From NCBI GenBank assembly GCA_964019425.1, contig OZ025782.1, positions 1,426,001 to 1,490,000 on the forward strand: a DNA stretch of 64,000 nucleotides. The letters run 5' to 3'. Source of the DNA: Flectonema sp. DT1601 (Eukaryota > Euglenozoa > Diplonemea > Diplonemida > Diplonemidae). This document shows positions 1 through 14,430 of this stretch, in pieces. The translations under genes and the position numbers were made by a program. Under the pieces are notes generated by a model. It did no database searches and was not told the origin of the DNA. It was given only the letters and a program-made list of their open reading frames with translations. Within the stretch, counting starts at the first letter, position 1. Each line of letters opens with the position of its first letter.

Positions 1-3000
1 TTTTCTCGTGGAAGTCGAGATCAATCAGCAATTCACTGAGATCTCCCGTTACGTGTCCCTCACTTCCGACCTTGTTCGGTGACTTAATCGCTCCAGCTTC
101 AGCGGCAAACTGCACTACTCCTACTCTAACCCCCTGGGTAGGACTGTCTCTGAACATCTTTCCTGGCGTTCCCGAAAGCGGAATACTCTTCACCCAGTCA
201 CGAATCTTCTCAACCATCGCGTAGTATCCATTCGGGTGTCTGCTGAATGCTCCTTGCATCGAAGTCGTGGAGTCAATGGCGATGACAATATCCATCAATG
301 GACATCCTCCGAACTGGCCGGTCACACACTCGTTCTTCGAACCATCCCAGAAACACCCGAGATCCTTGTTGCACGGACACGGCATCGTAATCTTCGTACA
401 GTTCTTATCAATGCATTTGTTCATTGACGAGTCCCAACCGCACTTCAGCTCAGGGTCAGTCGAACAGCTTCCTTGCTCAGTGAACTTGCTACAGTACTTG
501 ACCTTGCAAATCGATGGAGACTCGTCGACTGACCAGTGACACTTGTCATCGTGATTGCACGTCACTTCATCCGCGTGGGTCGCGCATTCACAGCACCACG
601 CGTTAGTTTCGCAAGTCTGTGAATTACAGCGGTCTTTCACGCACAACTTCTCCTCTGCCTTCCATGAACAACTCTCGGCAGTCGCCTGGGTGCACGCCGA
701 TTCATTCGTGTACGTGCAATCCGTTTTAGTGCACACCATATCGTGCGTATCCCACTCACATCCTACTGGATCTGTTGAGCAACTGTCCTCGGACTTGTGG
801 TTGCACTTCTTCTCTTGGCAACTGGAACCATCCCACTGGCAGCCATTCTCCGTGTCCGCAACGCACGGTGTTTCTGTAGCATGCGTAGGGCAAACTGGCT
901 GCCTCGAGCAGGACTTTCCATCCCACCCGCAGAAGTCGTCGGTGGCAGCTGTGCAGTTATTCTCATTACATCCAAACGACAAACATGGAGAGTTAACGCA
1001 TCCAAGAAGAGATTCCGACCACACGCACCACGTGTCAGCCAAGCAAACTCCGGCTGATGCATGCACAGCACACGGCTGGTGCTCCGCTCCTTCACGCTTC
1101 GCGATCAGAGCTCCAAACTTCTTTGCAGGATCACAAATGGCATCAAATACTTCAGTTACCAGATCGTCCAACTTCAAGTTCAAGAAGTGATTGTCAGTTG
1201 GTAGGGACACTATCGGCTTTAGCGCGAACTCTGCGTCGATGTCCTCCTGAGTTCTCGTATTGAGGCGACGAATCACTACTCCAAAGGTCTGAACTGACAA
1301 GGCATCCAATGATCCACGTGCGGCCTTCAACCTGTCCGCATCGTTCAGCTTTCCATCTGTGATCAGGATCAAAACGCGCTTCCTCGTCGAAGGCGAGGCC
1401 CTGAAGATTTCCACCGCGTGCTCAAGGGCTCCCTGAACGAAGGTGCGACCGGCCATTTGATTCTTGTTGTGGTAAACAATGTCCTTCTCCAACTCTGACA
1501 AGCTTCCGGACAAAAGTCCGTTCGCTGTTCCAGCAAAACCAGCCGTCGTTCTCGGCGCCCCAGGAGTCGAGAACTGGACGAACCCAACACGCATGCCCGT
1601 TGCCTTAGTATTTTCCTTCGCCGTGTACGAGTCGCCGTTCAGCGGAAGTTTCTTCACCCAGTCCTTTAGGAACGTGGTGAGCGCCTCGTATCCGTGAGGG
1701 TGGCGTCCAAATGCCTGGCTCATCGATCCCGATCCATCGAACACTATTGCTACATCAAGAGGTGGACAAGCTCCAAACAATGAAGTCACACACTCATCCG
1801 AAGCCGAGCTCCAGAAGCATCCGGACTCTTCTTGGCACTCACACTGTTTTCCGTTGAAACGGTCGCACCTCGATTCCATGCAACTGTCCTGCTGGGAGTC
1901 CCACGCACACGCCACATCTCCATCACAGTCGTTCTGCTGTGTCCAGCGTGCGCAGTAGGTTTCTGTGCAGTATGCCGGTGATGAGTCCACGTTCCAGGTG
2001 CAGGCCACGTTGGTGTGGCACGATGACTCATCCAGGTATTTGGCACAAGGGCGCTCAATACACTTAGCGTTTTCCCACTTACACTGCTTGTCGCCAACGC
2101 AAATATCCATTACTACGTGCTGACACGGCTTCTCACTGCACACCGAGGCAACCTGGTCCCAGGTGCACTCCGTGTCTGCCAGGCAGTCTTGCGAAGTAGT
2201 GTAGCTGCACTTCTTCAACGTACACTTATCCTGAACCCAGTGGCATTCATCCTCTGTGTCACTAATGCATGCCACTTCAGTAATGTGCTTACATGGGCGC
2301 GGCTCGCATCGGTCCTTAGGCCACCAGCATGCGGGGTCCAGTCCACAATCGTTCGAGTTCGTTGCCGCACACACCTTTGTTTTTCCACATGAGTGGTCAT
2401 TGGCGTCGTACTTGCACAACAGATCCTTATCGGCAGAGGTGCACAAATCTTCCGAGCAAAGCTGCAGGCAAGGAGTGTTCGCGCACCTCACCAAACTGTC
2501 ATCCCACTGGCAACCCGAGTCGCGATTGCATTCTGCTGAGTTGTGATGGAAGTCGCACGGAAGGTGTGAGTCGGTAGTCTTTAGGTCTACTAACCACGTT
2601 CCCCATGGGGTACTAGGGTTGCACCACTTCTCGAATACGTTGTCTTGCAATTCATCAATCATATAGTTTGCAAAGTGCGTCTCCTGTGGCTCCGTCACCA
2701 GCGGTTTCAGTGACGACTCTGCCTCCAGGTCACTGGTCTCGTGGAGGTGATGCTTCCTAATTACGATACCGACTGTGTGTATTCCCATGGCGTCCAGTTT
2801 GGACTTTGCGAGTGAGGTCTGGTCAGAGTCTTCAATTTTGCTGTCGATAATCACCATCAGTACCTTCTTCCTTCCATCGTTTGGTGCTTTAGATAGCAAT
2901 CCAGCAGCAATGTCGAATGACTCGGCAAGGAAGGTTCCCTCTCCCATGAAGTTTTTCTCTTGCCAGTCCAAATCCCCAGTCAACTCCGGCAGGTAGCCAG

Positions 3001-6000
3001 ACAGCCTTCCAGCTGCCCTTCCTTTACCTGTCGGTGCTGAAAGCGACGATCCCTTCACTACGCCGTTTACCTTTCTGTTTTCGTTTCCACTGAACTGGAT
3101 GAACGCGATTCTAGTCAGTCCCTTAGCGTAATCAGTTCCGTTGCGATCAGCTCTTCCGTAGTCGTTAGCGAGCGGAAGCAGGAGTGACCAGTCCCGAATC
3201 ATCTCTAGTAGCGCCGCGTATCCGCGCGGGTGACGTCCGAATGACTCTGCCATCGAACGCGATCCGTCGAACAACACTACGATATCCATCGTCGGACACG
3301 CTCCGTAGTGCACGTCTACGCAAACGTTGTCGTGCCAGAAGCACTCCGGGTTGCTGTTGCACGCACAGTGTACCTTATCTGTGTCCGTCGAGTCCTTGGC
3401 ATAGTCCCCGCACTTCTTTTCCGAACACGTCGAGAAGTCCCAGTGGCAAGCCGGTTCGTTGTTGCAACTGGTAGCATCTCCATACCTCGAGCAGAACCTT
3501 TCCTTACATTTTCCAGGGGCCACTGCCGCGTCCCACTCGCACACCAGGTCTTCGTGGCACGTTATCTCGTCCGCGTGCCCGACGCAAGGCTTTTCCTGAC
3601 ACACGTTTGCTGTCGTATTCATCTCACACCACTGTTTGTTGTTCTCGTCTTCAACACAGCAAGTTGAGTTGCTTCCGCATGACACACACCTTCTCGGCTT
3701 ACAGATCAATCCGTGTGTATCCCACTCACAGATCTCACTCATCGTGTTACAGTCATCATTCGTCTTCAGCGTCTTACATGGCTCAGGGCTACAGATCTGC
3801 TGCAGCGAGTCAAACGTACATCCCTCAGGGTCGGCAAGACAAGCATCTTCGTCGTCGTGAACGCACGGCTTCTCAACACATGTATCATTCTTCCACACGC
3901 ACTCATTGTCCTGTTTGCAATCTCCCTCGTTTGCGTGTGCGCACAACTTTGATTTCCAGCATACGCTCTCAGTGGCGTTCCACTCACAGTGGTTGCCCAC
4001 ATCACCATTGCATTGGGTGCTGTTGCAATGCTGGAAGCAAGGAGTGTTTCCGCACACTTGCGCCGAATCTCCCCAGGCACATGCCTTCTCCTGGTTGCAC
4101 ACACCCTTCGAAGGGAACTGATCGCAAGGCACCGCTCCCGATGGAAGCCCGATGCTTCCGCTCCCCGTGCCGGCGACGAACTTACCCCACTTGCTCGCAG
4201 GGTCGCACAGACCTGTTAGCACCTCTGTTGGCACCTCGTCGAGCATCAAACTCAAGAAGTGCTCATCAGCAGGGGCGGAGACCACTGGCTTTAGCGCTGC
4301 CTCTGCGTCGATGTCTTCCTGTGTCCTCGCCGAAAAACGACGCACCGCGATACCAAACACCAACACCTGCTGCTGCTTAAGAGTACTCTTGACTCCAGAG
4401 AGCTTGTCTCCGTCCATCAGTACTCCATCTGTGATAATAATGATGATCTTTCTACGTCCATCAACTGGAGAATCCTGAGCAAACATATTGGAAGCCATGA
4501 CGAGTCCCTCCTCGATGAAGGTTAGTTGCTTCATGTAGTTATCCTCATGCCACTCGATGTCAGCCTGTAGCTGCGTCAGGTCTCCGCTCAAGCGCCCGTT
4601 GGTACCAACACCTGGAGGTGTGCGCTGTGCCGAGTTCACAACTCCGCCGGTAGGTCCAGTGCTTCCAGCTAATCCACTGAACTGGACGAATCCAACACGT
4701 ACTCCTCCACTTGGTACCGACTTCGAACCGACAGTTGAATCCTCACCGCTGAGAGGAAGAGTCTTTACCCAATCGCGGATCATCTCCATCATCGCGTAAA
4801 ATCCGTGTGGGTGGCGACCGAAGCTCTGACTCATTGACCCAGAACCGTCAAGAACAAGAGCCACATCGAGGGTCGGGCATTTACCGTACGCTTGCTCTTC
4901 ACATCTTCCACGTCCACCAGTGTTGCTCCAGAAGCAGGTTGGGTCCTGCTGACAATCGCATCTCTCTGGGATCTTGTGACACGTCTTCTCTACGCACACG
5001 TCGTTCTCCCACAGACATCCGGAGTCCGCTTCGCACATCGGCTGGTCGCTGTATTTGGCACAGCGCTTGAGTTGGCAGCTTCCAGGGGAAGTGCTCGTGT
5101 CCCAGTGGCAGCGGCGATCAGCGTCACACGACTTGTCCTCAGTGTACTCGACGCAAGGGCGCACTGTGCAAGTCTGGTTCGATGTCTGCCAATCACACAA
5201 GGCGTCAACGCGGCATTCTACTTCCGTCGTGTATGCGCACTTTGTCTGCACACAAGTGTTATCTCCTGTCCATTTGCAGCTGTTCTCGGTATCCTGCTGG
5301 CATACATCCTGTGATCGGTAGTTTACGCAAGGCATCACTACACAAGTTGCCGGGTCCTTCCACAAGCACGTCGTCTCGGTGTCCGCCAAACAACTGCCTT
5401 CGGTCGTATGATGGCACCTCTTTTCGCTGCAGTCCGAAGCAGTAGCGTTCCATTCGCAACCCTCTTCCGATTCGCAAGCGACGATGTTGTCCCCTCCGCA
5501 TACTTCCTCGCGGTAGCAGGTCTTCTCCTGGTCGTTCCACCCTCCGACGCATCCGTTTGTCAGGTCGCCGTTACAGGCCGCTTCTGAGCAGTGGACCACG
5601 CAAGGTGAGTTTACGCATCCCAGGAGGGTCTCAGACCACACGCATCCGACGTCGGACATACAGCTGGTCTTGCCTTCGTACTTCCTACATGGCTGGTGTT
5701 CGCCGCCGACAGGCTGTAATGCAAGGGCACTACCCCAACCGGTTGCAGGGTCGCACATCTTTGTGAGCGGGCCGTTTTCGTCGGCTAACTCGTCCATGTC
5801 AACGTTTTTAAAGTGGTCAACGTGTGGGTCCGAGGTGATTGGCTTGAGCACCTCCTCAGCATCGGAATCCAATTGCGTGTGAGTCGCAAAGCGGCGCACT
5901 ACAATACCGAACACTTCGACCTGCTGAGAGCTCAGCTTTGCCTGCGCAGATGCGAGTAGGTTCTTGTCCTGGATCGCTCCATCCGTGATGATGAAGAGCG

Positions 6001-9000
6001 CGCGTTTTCTACCGTCAAGGGGAGAGTCCTGGAAGATTCCGACCGCCATGTCGAGACCAGCTCTGATATACGTACCCTGCCCCATGTAATTCGCCTCGTG
6101 CCATGAAAGGTCCGCCAACAACTCTGTCGCGTCCCCGGACAATCTACCTGCAGTTCCGACGTTGCTTGGCGTTTTGAGAGCTGATCCCGGGATTGGTCCG
6201 GTCACTGGTGACCCACTATCTTGTGGAACTCCACTGAACTGAACGAATGCTACTCTTGTCTTGCGGTTCACAGTCGAAGTCGTTCCTGCCGCCTGGCCGC
6301 TGAGAGGAAGCCCCTGTACCCAGGTCTTCAGCATCTCAACCTCTGCGAAGTAGCCGTGTGGATGGCGTCCAAAAGCCTTGCTCATCGATCCAGATCCGTC
6401 GAACAACACAACGAGGTCGAGGGTTGGACAAGTTCCATAGCGCGTATCCACGCACGCCTGCTCGGATGGAATCCAGAAGCAGTCAGGGTCGTTGTGGCAC
6501 GCACAAGGGTCTGAAGACAACTTTTCGCACACCTTTGTTACGCAAGAGTTGCCTTCAGTTAAACATTTCGCATCCGCGTCACAGGTCGCCTTATTACAAC
6601 CCTTCTTCGTGCAGTGCCTCCTGCAGTACTTCTCATTACAAATACCTGGAGCAATTGAAGTGTCCCACTCGCAAATCACGTCCCCGTTGCACTCCTTCTC
6701 GCTTGAGTACTGCTTACATGGAGCCGTCTCGCACAATTCGCCCCCGGCGATCTGCTTGACCCACTCGCACAATCCTGGAGTCGTTGGCTTCTGCAAGCAA
6801 TCTTCCTTGTTCAAGTAAGGACTGCATTTCTTAAGTTCGCAGTATTTAGCGTCCGTGTTCCACGTGCAGTTCAGGTCCTGCTCGCACGTTGGTATCGTGT
6901 CATACGTGCACGGCCTGTTTCCACAGGTTTGCGCAAGGTTGTTCCACTCACAAGGGTCAGGGTCTGCCAAACATCCTTGTTCGTTGTCATGCTCACACTT
7001 CTTGCCGATGCAAGTCGTACCATCCTTGGCTACCTCACACTTGTCTTCCTTTTCGCAACGCGCCGTCGGAAAGTTGCATACTTCTTCCTTCATGCACGCG
7101 CCTCCCTCCCACAAGCACTGGTTCGGCCAGTCTGCCGTACAGTTAGCCTCCTTGCAGTGCTTCAGACACGGAGAGTCGCCACACGACAGTGTCTCGTCGA
7201 ACCACACGCAGTGAGACTGCTTGTTGCAAGGGTCCTTCTCTGCTACTGTTGGGCAAGGAAGCACCTCATCCGAAACATCAGCGACGTAGCGTCCCCACAC
7301 ATGGCCTGGCTCGCAGATTCCATTCAGTGCCGCAGCCAACTCGTCAACTAGGATGTTCTGGAAATGCGCAGCCCGTGGTGCGGTTACAATTTGCTTCAAA
7401 GTCTCCTCTGCCTTGAGGTCGACGGCCGTGCGTGTTGAAAATGGTCGAATCACTGCTCCAAAGATTCTTACCTGCGCTTGGTCAAGCTCAGCCATCGCCT
7501 GGCCGTACGCGTCCTTGTCGACAAGCTCCCCGTCGGTGACAATGATGAGGACCTTTCTCCTTCCGTCAACTGGGGACGAACGGAATAAGCTCACAGCCTT
7601 CTCAAGCCCAGCTAACAGGTAAGTCTGCTGGGTTGCTGGCTGTGTCACAACGCTTGCCCCGAGGAACGCTTGCATGTGGTACTTTGCATCATCGTTAATC
7701 TCCGCCAAAGAACCGGTCAAACTGCCCGCACTTCCTGTTCCTTTAGGCGAGAAGGTTGCCTGTCTAGCATCACCTGGTAACCACTTGCTGCTTCCCGCGA
7801 ACTGTACCATCGCGAGACGCACGGTCTTCGTGTCAGCCAAAGGTGTTTGTCCAGCGGCATTTTTGCTCAGCGGCAAAGTAGCTGCCCAGTCCTTCACCAC
7901 TTCAACAAGGGCGTAGAATCCATTCGGATGGCGTCCAAATGCTCTGCTCATCGACGCACCTCCGTCCAGAAGGAGCACAACGTCGAGAGTTGGGCAAGTT
8001 CCATAACGTTGGAAGGTACAGTGTGAGTCTGCTGACTTAGCATAGAAGCAGTCGGCATCTCCCTCGCATCGGCACTTGTCCATCTTACCGCAGTCTTTCT
8101 CTATGCACTTGCCCGATTCCCACATGCATTCGTCCTCTCCTTCGCACCCATTTTGATCAAACTTCCTGCAAGGAAGTTGGGCACATACGGCAGGTGATTG
8201 TTGCACGTCCCAGTGACATCCGTCGAATGAGTTACAGCATTTCTCCCCTGGGTACAGCACACATGGCTTGGCTGAGCAACTTCCGCTGTTCCAATCGCAA
8301 CGCGAGTCAGCAGTGCATGCCGTCTCAGCTGTCGCTACACACAGCCTTTCGACACAAGCATCATCGGCGCTACTGCCCGGACACTGGTCCCACTCACAAC
8401 CTGCTGCATTGCAGCTTGACTCATCCGTGTGCTGGCAAGGGGTCAAAACACAATTCTGAGTACCTGTTTCCCACGTGCAGTCGAACTCTGTGTCAGCTAG
8501 ACAGCTGTTTTCGTCCGGGTGCAAGCATGGCTTCTCTCCGCACACAGTTTGGTTCCATGCACACATTGGGTCCTGGTTGCAGTCCTGCAAATTCGTGTGC
8601 GGGCAGATCTCCTTCTTGTAGCAAACTTGCTCCTGCGAGTTCCAATTACAGTGGTTCGATTGGTCATTGTTGCACTCGGTTTCCAGACAGTGGCGAATGC
8701 AAGGTGTGTCCACGCATGCAGTAAGCACTTCCTGGTAAAGGCATCCGGGGTCACTGTCACACTTTGTCTTGTCCACGTAATTCTGACAAGGTTTGTGCAC
8801 ACCGGCTTGGCTCTGATCGACGACGTACTTGCCCCACAAACTGTTTGGATCACACAGTCCATCAAGAGCTTCAGGGATCTCGCTGAGCAAAAGGTTCAGG
8901 TAGTGGTCCACCTGTGGCTGCGACGTGATCGGCTTCAGAGTCTCTTCTGCAAGGAGATCCAACTTTGTATGGGCAAGGAATCTCCTCACCACTATTCCAA

Positions 9001-12000
9001 AGGTGACCACTCCGGCAGTTTCAAGCCTTCCACGAGCAGGTTGCAGGATCTTGTCATCCAGGATAGCCCCATCTGTGAAGATCAATAGCACCTTCTTTCT
9101 CAAGCTGCCCGGAGATTCCTTGAACATGTCCGCCGCAGTGTCTAGCGCTGAAGCAATGTATGTTCCCCCCTGCATGTAGTTCGCCTCCTGCCACGTTAGC
9201 TCAGAGTCGAGCTCTGCCTTCAAACCTGTCAGCCTTCCGCTCGCGCCCACCTGCGCTGGAGATGTCTGTGCACCGTCTACGTTTCCATTTGGCAACTTGT
9301 TTGTAGGGATTCCACTGAACTGGACAAACCCGACACGCGCCTTACCGTCGAGGGACGGAGATCCCCCAGCAGGCACTCCACTCAGCGTCAGTGAACTCGT
9401 CCATGTCTTCAACATCTCCATTAGTCCGTAGAAACCGTGAGGGTGAACTCCGAAGCTCTGACTCATCGATCCTGAGCCGTCGACCAGTAACACAATATCC
9501 AGTGTTGGACACTCTCCAAACTTGGATTCCTTGCAAGTTCCCTTGTCCCAGTAGCAATCCCCGTCTTTGCGGCATCTGCACACTTCGAACTCACCGCAGT
9601 TCTTGTCGACGCAAGTGTCGTTCAGCCACATGCACGCACCGTCCTGGTCACACGATCCCTGCTCCCCATACCTTCTGCAGTACTTCACCTCACAGTCAGT
9701 TCCCCACGTGCACAAATCGTCCTCTCCGCAAGTCTTTTCGTCTGGGTGATGCTTACATGGCTTGAACGTACATGTGTTGTTCTTCCATTCACATGCGTTA
9801 TCGTCCTTCTCCTCGCAATCAACTTGCTGTGTCCAGCGGCACCTAATCGGTTCACACAGATTTGCGTCGTTGTTCCATGTGCACTCAGTGTCGTTGTTGC
9901 AGAATACTGGTTCGAAGTACACGCATGGCTGTTTGTCGCAAGTCTTGCTGATTTCGTCCCACAAGCAAGGCCCCTTAGGATCTGCAAGACATCCTTGTTG
10001 GTTGTCATGGTCGCAGATCTTTCCGATACACGTCTGTCGGTCAACGGGGTCGACTTGGCACTTTTTGTCATTTTCGCAGTCTGTGGTGTCTGCGTGATCG
10101 CAGATTTCCTCCTTACGGCACGCACCTAGAGTCTGGTTCCACACGCAGTGGTTCTCTTGGTCTGCCGTGCAGTTGGTATCCAGACAGTGTGCGAGGCACG
10201 GAGAGTCACCGCACGAAAGCGTGCGGTCAAACCAGACACATCCGTCGTCTTTGTTGCAAGGGTCCTTGCTCGAGTAAAGCGTGCACGCCACGCTCGAATC
10301 CGCGATGAATTTTCCCCACACATGGTTCGGATCGCACAGACCCTTGAGTGCTGATGCCACTTCGTCGATCTGAAGGCTCTGCAGGTGCTGGTCTTTCGGG
10401 TCAGACAAGGCTCCCAATAACGTCTCTTGAGTCTTCACGTCGTCAGCCGATACTGTGCCAAACGGTCTCACTGCTATTCCAAACACGTGTACCTGCGCCT
10501 GATCGAGGGCTGCTCTTGCTGCCGTGTACGAATCCTTGTCATTCAGCTCTCCATCTGACACAATGATCAGAACTCTCTTCCTTCCATCAAACGGAGAGGT
10601 CTGGAATAGGCTTACTGCTTTCTGCAAGGCTCCGAGCAAGTAAGTTTGCCTCACATCCGGTTGAGCTGTCGCACTCGCACCCATGAAGCTTCCTTCGTGG
10701 AAATCAGCGTCTGCCTTCACCTCGCTCAGCACTCCGCTCAGCCTTCCACCAGTTCCCGTTCCGGACGGGGACGACAGGGCTTGTTTTTCGTCACTCGAAG
10801 GCCACTGGGTGCTTCCTGCGAACTGTACCATCGCCAATCTGATGGCCTTGGTCTGCGGCATAGTCGTTGCGCCTGCAGCTTCTCCGCTTAGCGGGAGGGT
10901 TGCTGCCCAGTCCCTTACAACCTCCACCAACGCGTAGAACCCGTGTGGATGACGTCCGAACGCACGGCTCATCGAAGCCCCTCCGTCTAAGAGTAGCACT
11001 ACGTCGAGAGTTGGACACGTAGCGTAACGCTGGAACGTACAGTGCGAACCGCCATTCGCGGTAGTGAAAAAGCAGTCGGGATCAGCGTCGCAATCACACT
11101 TCTCAAACTCCCCGCAATCCTTTTCCAGGCACTTATTGTTTTTCCACATGCACTCCCTCTCAGCATCGCATGCTACGTTGTCATCAAATTTCCTGCATGG
11201 TAGCTGCGCGCATACCGCAGGGGCTTGCTGCACATCCCAGTGACACCCGTCTTTTTGGTTACAGCACTTCTCGTCAGGGTACACCGCGCACAACCTTCTC
11301 GAGCAGCTCTGCTGGCTCCACTTACACAGTACATCCTTAGAACACTCCGTCTCTTCAGCGTGCTGGCAAGGGATAGCTTCGCAGCTGGCGTCTCCACAGG
11401 CTTCGTTCCACTCGCAGCCAGGCTCCTGGTTGCAGTTCGTCTTGTCCACAGCCTGACATGGGGTTTGGGTACACGTTCCGTTCACCGTGTCCCACGTGCA
11501 CTTGAAAGTACTGTCTGCGATACAACTCGATTCATCCGGGTGCAGACAAGGAGTGTCAATGCATTCATTTGTCGTTGCGTTCCACGAACACTTGTCGTTC
11601 TGGTTGCACGCGTTCGAATCAAGGATCCCTGGACACACTTCCTTGTTGAAGCACTCCAGAACTGTCGTGTTCCACCTGCAGTCAGTCGAGTTTGCACATT
11701 GATTTTCGGTGCAGTGCTTAACACACGGAGAGTCCAAGCAAGCGATCAGCACATCCGACCAGATGCATCCCATATCCGCCGAACACGGTATCTTGTTATC
11801 ATAGTTTGGGCAAGGGCGATGTACTCCAGCCTGCTGTGCCTGTGTCGCTGCCTGATCGACGATGAGGTGTCCCCACGGACCATTTGGGTCACAGATTCCA
11901 TTCAGCGCCTGGTCTGGGATCTGGTCGATCAACAGATTCAAGAAGTGGTCGTCGTGTGGATCCGAAGTGATTGGCTTCAGCGAATCCTCTGCCGCAACGT

Positions 12001-14430
12001 CGCTCGCTGTCAGTTGATCTGTTCTCCTGACTACGATACCGAACGTCTGCACATCCATTCCCTCAAGGTCTTTTACTACCTGCGCAAGCTTGTCGTCGTC
12101 TTGAATCTTTCCGTCGGTGATGATGATTAACACTCTCTTTCTTCCATCGACAGGCGATGAGGTCTTGAATATGCTACCAGCGCGCACCATTGCCTTCTCG
12201 ATGTACGTTCCGGCTTCGAGGTAGTTTGCTTCATGCCAGTCGACATCATCTGACAGCTCTGAAAGATCTCCCGTCAAGCGCCCGCCGGCACCGACTCCCA
12301 CTGGCGGGAACGCAACCGAGTTTACGATGTTCGATGAAGGGACTAAGAACTCTGGGTGTCCAGAGAACTGTACAAGCGCCACTCGGAGCTTCTCTGTTCC
12401 TGCAGCCGAGTTTATTCCGACAACCGCCTTTTCCCCGCTGAGCGGTAGGGTCTTCACCCAATCGCGCACCATCTCCATCAGCGCGTAGAACCCGTGTGGA
12501 TGGCGTCCAAAGTTGCGTGACATCGAACCAGATCCATCAAGGATCATTACCACGTCGAGTGTCGGGCACTCCCCGTAAGTGACCTTCCTGCAAGATCCTT
12601 GTGGCGCTTGTTCCACCTTCCAGTAGCACTTCTCGTCATCAACGCAATCGCACTTATCGAGTTTGTTGCAGTCTTTGTCGATACATTTTGATCTGTCCTT
12701 GTCCCATGCACAGTCACTATCAGCCTCGCACGTTGCTACATCCTGGAGCTTCGCGCACGGCTTTTCGACGCACATCGCTGGCGAGATCGACGGGTTCCAG
12801 TGGCAATCCTCAATCTTGTCGCACTGGATCTCTGTCATGTACTCTGTGCACTTCTTCTGTACGCACTCTGTCGTGTTGTCCTTCCACTCACAGTATGGGT
12901 CCGCCACGCAAGGATCCTTCCTGCCTGCCTTACACTTCTCCTCCACGCACGTTCCGGCAGTGATCTCAACGTGTCCGCTTGCATCTTCCGGATTAACACA
13001 CAACTGTCCGACTCCTCCCCACTCGCAGATGTACCCGTCGATGCGTTGGTGGTCTCCCGGGAAGTCGTTCCACTCGCCTGAAGGCCAGCGGAAGTGCGCG
13101 TAGTTCTCTCCACTAGCTGCGCAGGATCCAGGGCAAGCTCCTCTGTAGTTGTTCGGTTCTCCGGCCTCCCAGTTCGTGTACATTGGTTTCCCAGTCTTCG
13201 AATTGGTTGCTACGGCGAAGCTTCCCCCAGTTCCGCTTCCGATCAACAGACCCACTTGGCTCGACAGGTCGCACCCGCTCTTTTGTGCGGCATAGGTGCA
13301 TCCGCTCTCTAGACCTTCCGGTCCCACTACCCATCCCCATTGTCCCTCGTCTTTCAAATCTGCAGCTCCCATCCAACCCTGGCCTTCGAGCTTCAATTTA
13401 GCTACTCGATCCTCCTCATCAGAGGTGATTGTAATTAGATAACCAGTGAGTCCAAGGATCATGTTGTCGGCAGATTCGCATTCTGCCTGTGCCTGGCCCC
13501 AGTGGCACTCGGTCGCCGTCGGGTCGACATTCAAGCACTCGCTCTTCGAGAAGTAATGGTAGTAATGCCCAGTCACCGTTGATAGGAATCCGTGTCCATA
13601 GTTCCAGGTGATAGTTCTCGGAGAACCGGCATCCGAAGTGGTCGTGAAGGTCACCGTTGCAAGCGCTGCTGCATACTCAGTCAACGTCTTTGGGGTTTTC
13701 GATTTCAAGTACAACACTCCAGGAATATCGTGCCATTCAGCCTCAAAACCAAGGGCTGCGCACTGGTCACAGGCTAGCACGTCCTTGCCCTTCACGTATC
13801 CTTCCTCAACGTCAACCGCCGCTCCCTTAACAGTGTCCGAGCAGCTGCATGTTCCGGAAACAGTGCAGGTCAGGGTCGGGAAAGGAACCATCGGTTGTCC
13901 ACGAGCGTATGCGGAAACAGTCGAGTTCAAAGGAATCGTTGTTTGCCACACGCATCCATCTTGGGAGGCAACGCATTTTCCTTCGTCGGTCTCTTTACAA
14001 GGTGGCTCAGTACATTTCTGATTCAAATTGTTCCACACGCAGTCATCTGGGTCAGCAAGGCATCCTTGTTCGTTGTCTCGGTTGCATTTCTTGTCGATGC
14101 ATGTCGACCCGTTCTTGTCAACCTGACAGTCTTTTTGAGCTTCACATTCTGTCGGCTTTCCAGTGTAGATATCACACCCTGTCTTAGGCTCGCGCAAGCA
14201 AATAGTTCCGTTCGTCCACGCGCATCCGTTCGCGGCGTCGGCAGTGCAGTTTTGCTCTTCGCAGTGGTGCAGGCACGGACTGTCACCACATGAAAGAGAG
14301 TTGTCGAACCATACACACCCAGGGTCTGCTAGGCAGCCTACCTGTTGCAGGTGCTGCGGGCAAGGTTGGTGCACACCTCCGCTTGCTGGGTTCGCTGCAC
14401 CGGCTCCCTGCTGCGCAGCCTGTCCAAGAA
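1..14430 (-). other. Third module: CxW repeats, beta-domain/C-type lectin 3, VWA9-VWA17
   Basis: CxW repeats (14.4-13.9 kb) lead into the third beta-domain (EEGYVKGKDVL) and lectin (GQGWMGAAD, WNDFPGD, YICEWGGVG), about 13.87-13.0 kb. VWA domains follow with motifs at 12521, 10970, 9464, 7949, 6383, 4832, 3251, 1721 and 257, the last cut by the window edge. Spacing is 1.46-1.58 kb. VWA10 and VWA12 read DGGASM, VWA15 reads DGSRSM and VWA17 reads DSTTSM; the others read DGSGSM. Confidence 0.85.

Noticed and set aside
3607-4380. Long plus-strand reading frame opposite the giant gene
   Set aside because: It is an antisense shadow of the Cys-rich coding sequence, without domain signal. The minus frame explains the composition. 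The same holds for plus frames at 11225-12130, 19729-20895 and others across 1-31.7 kb.
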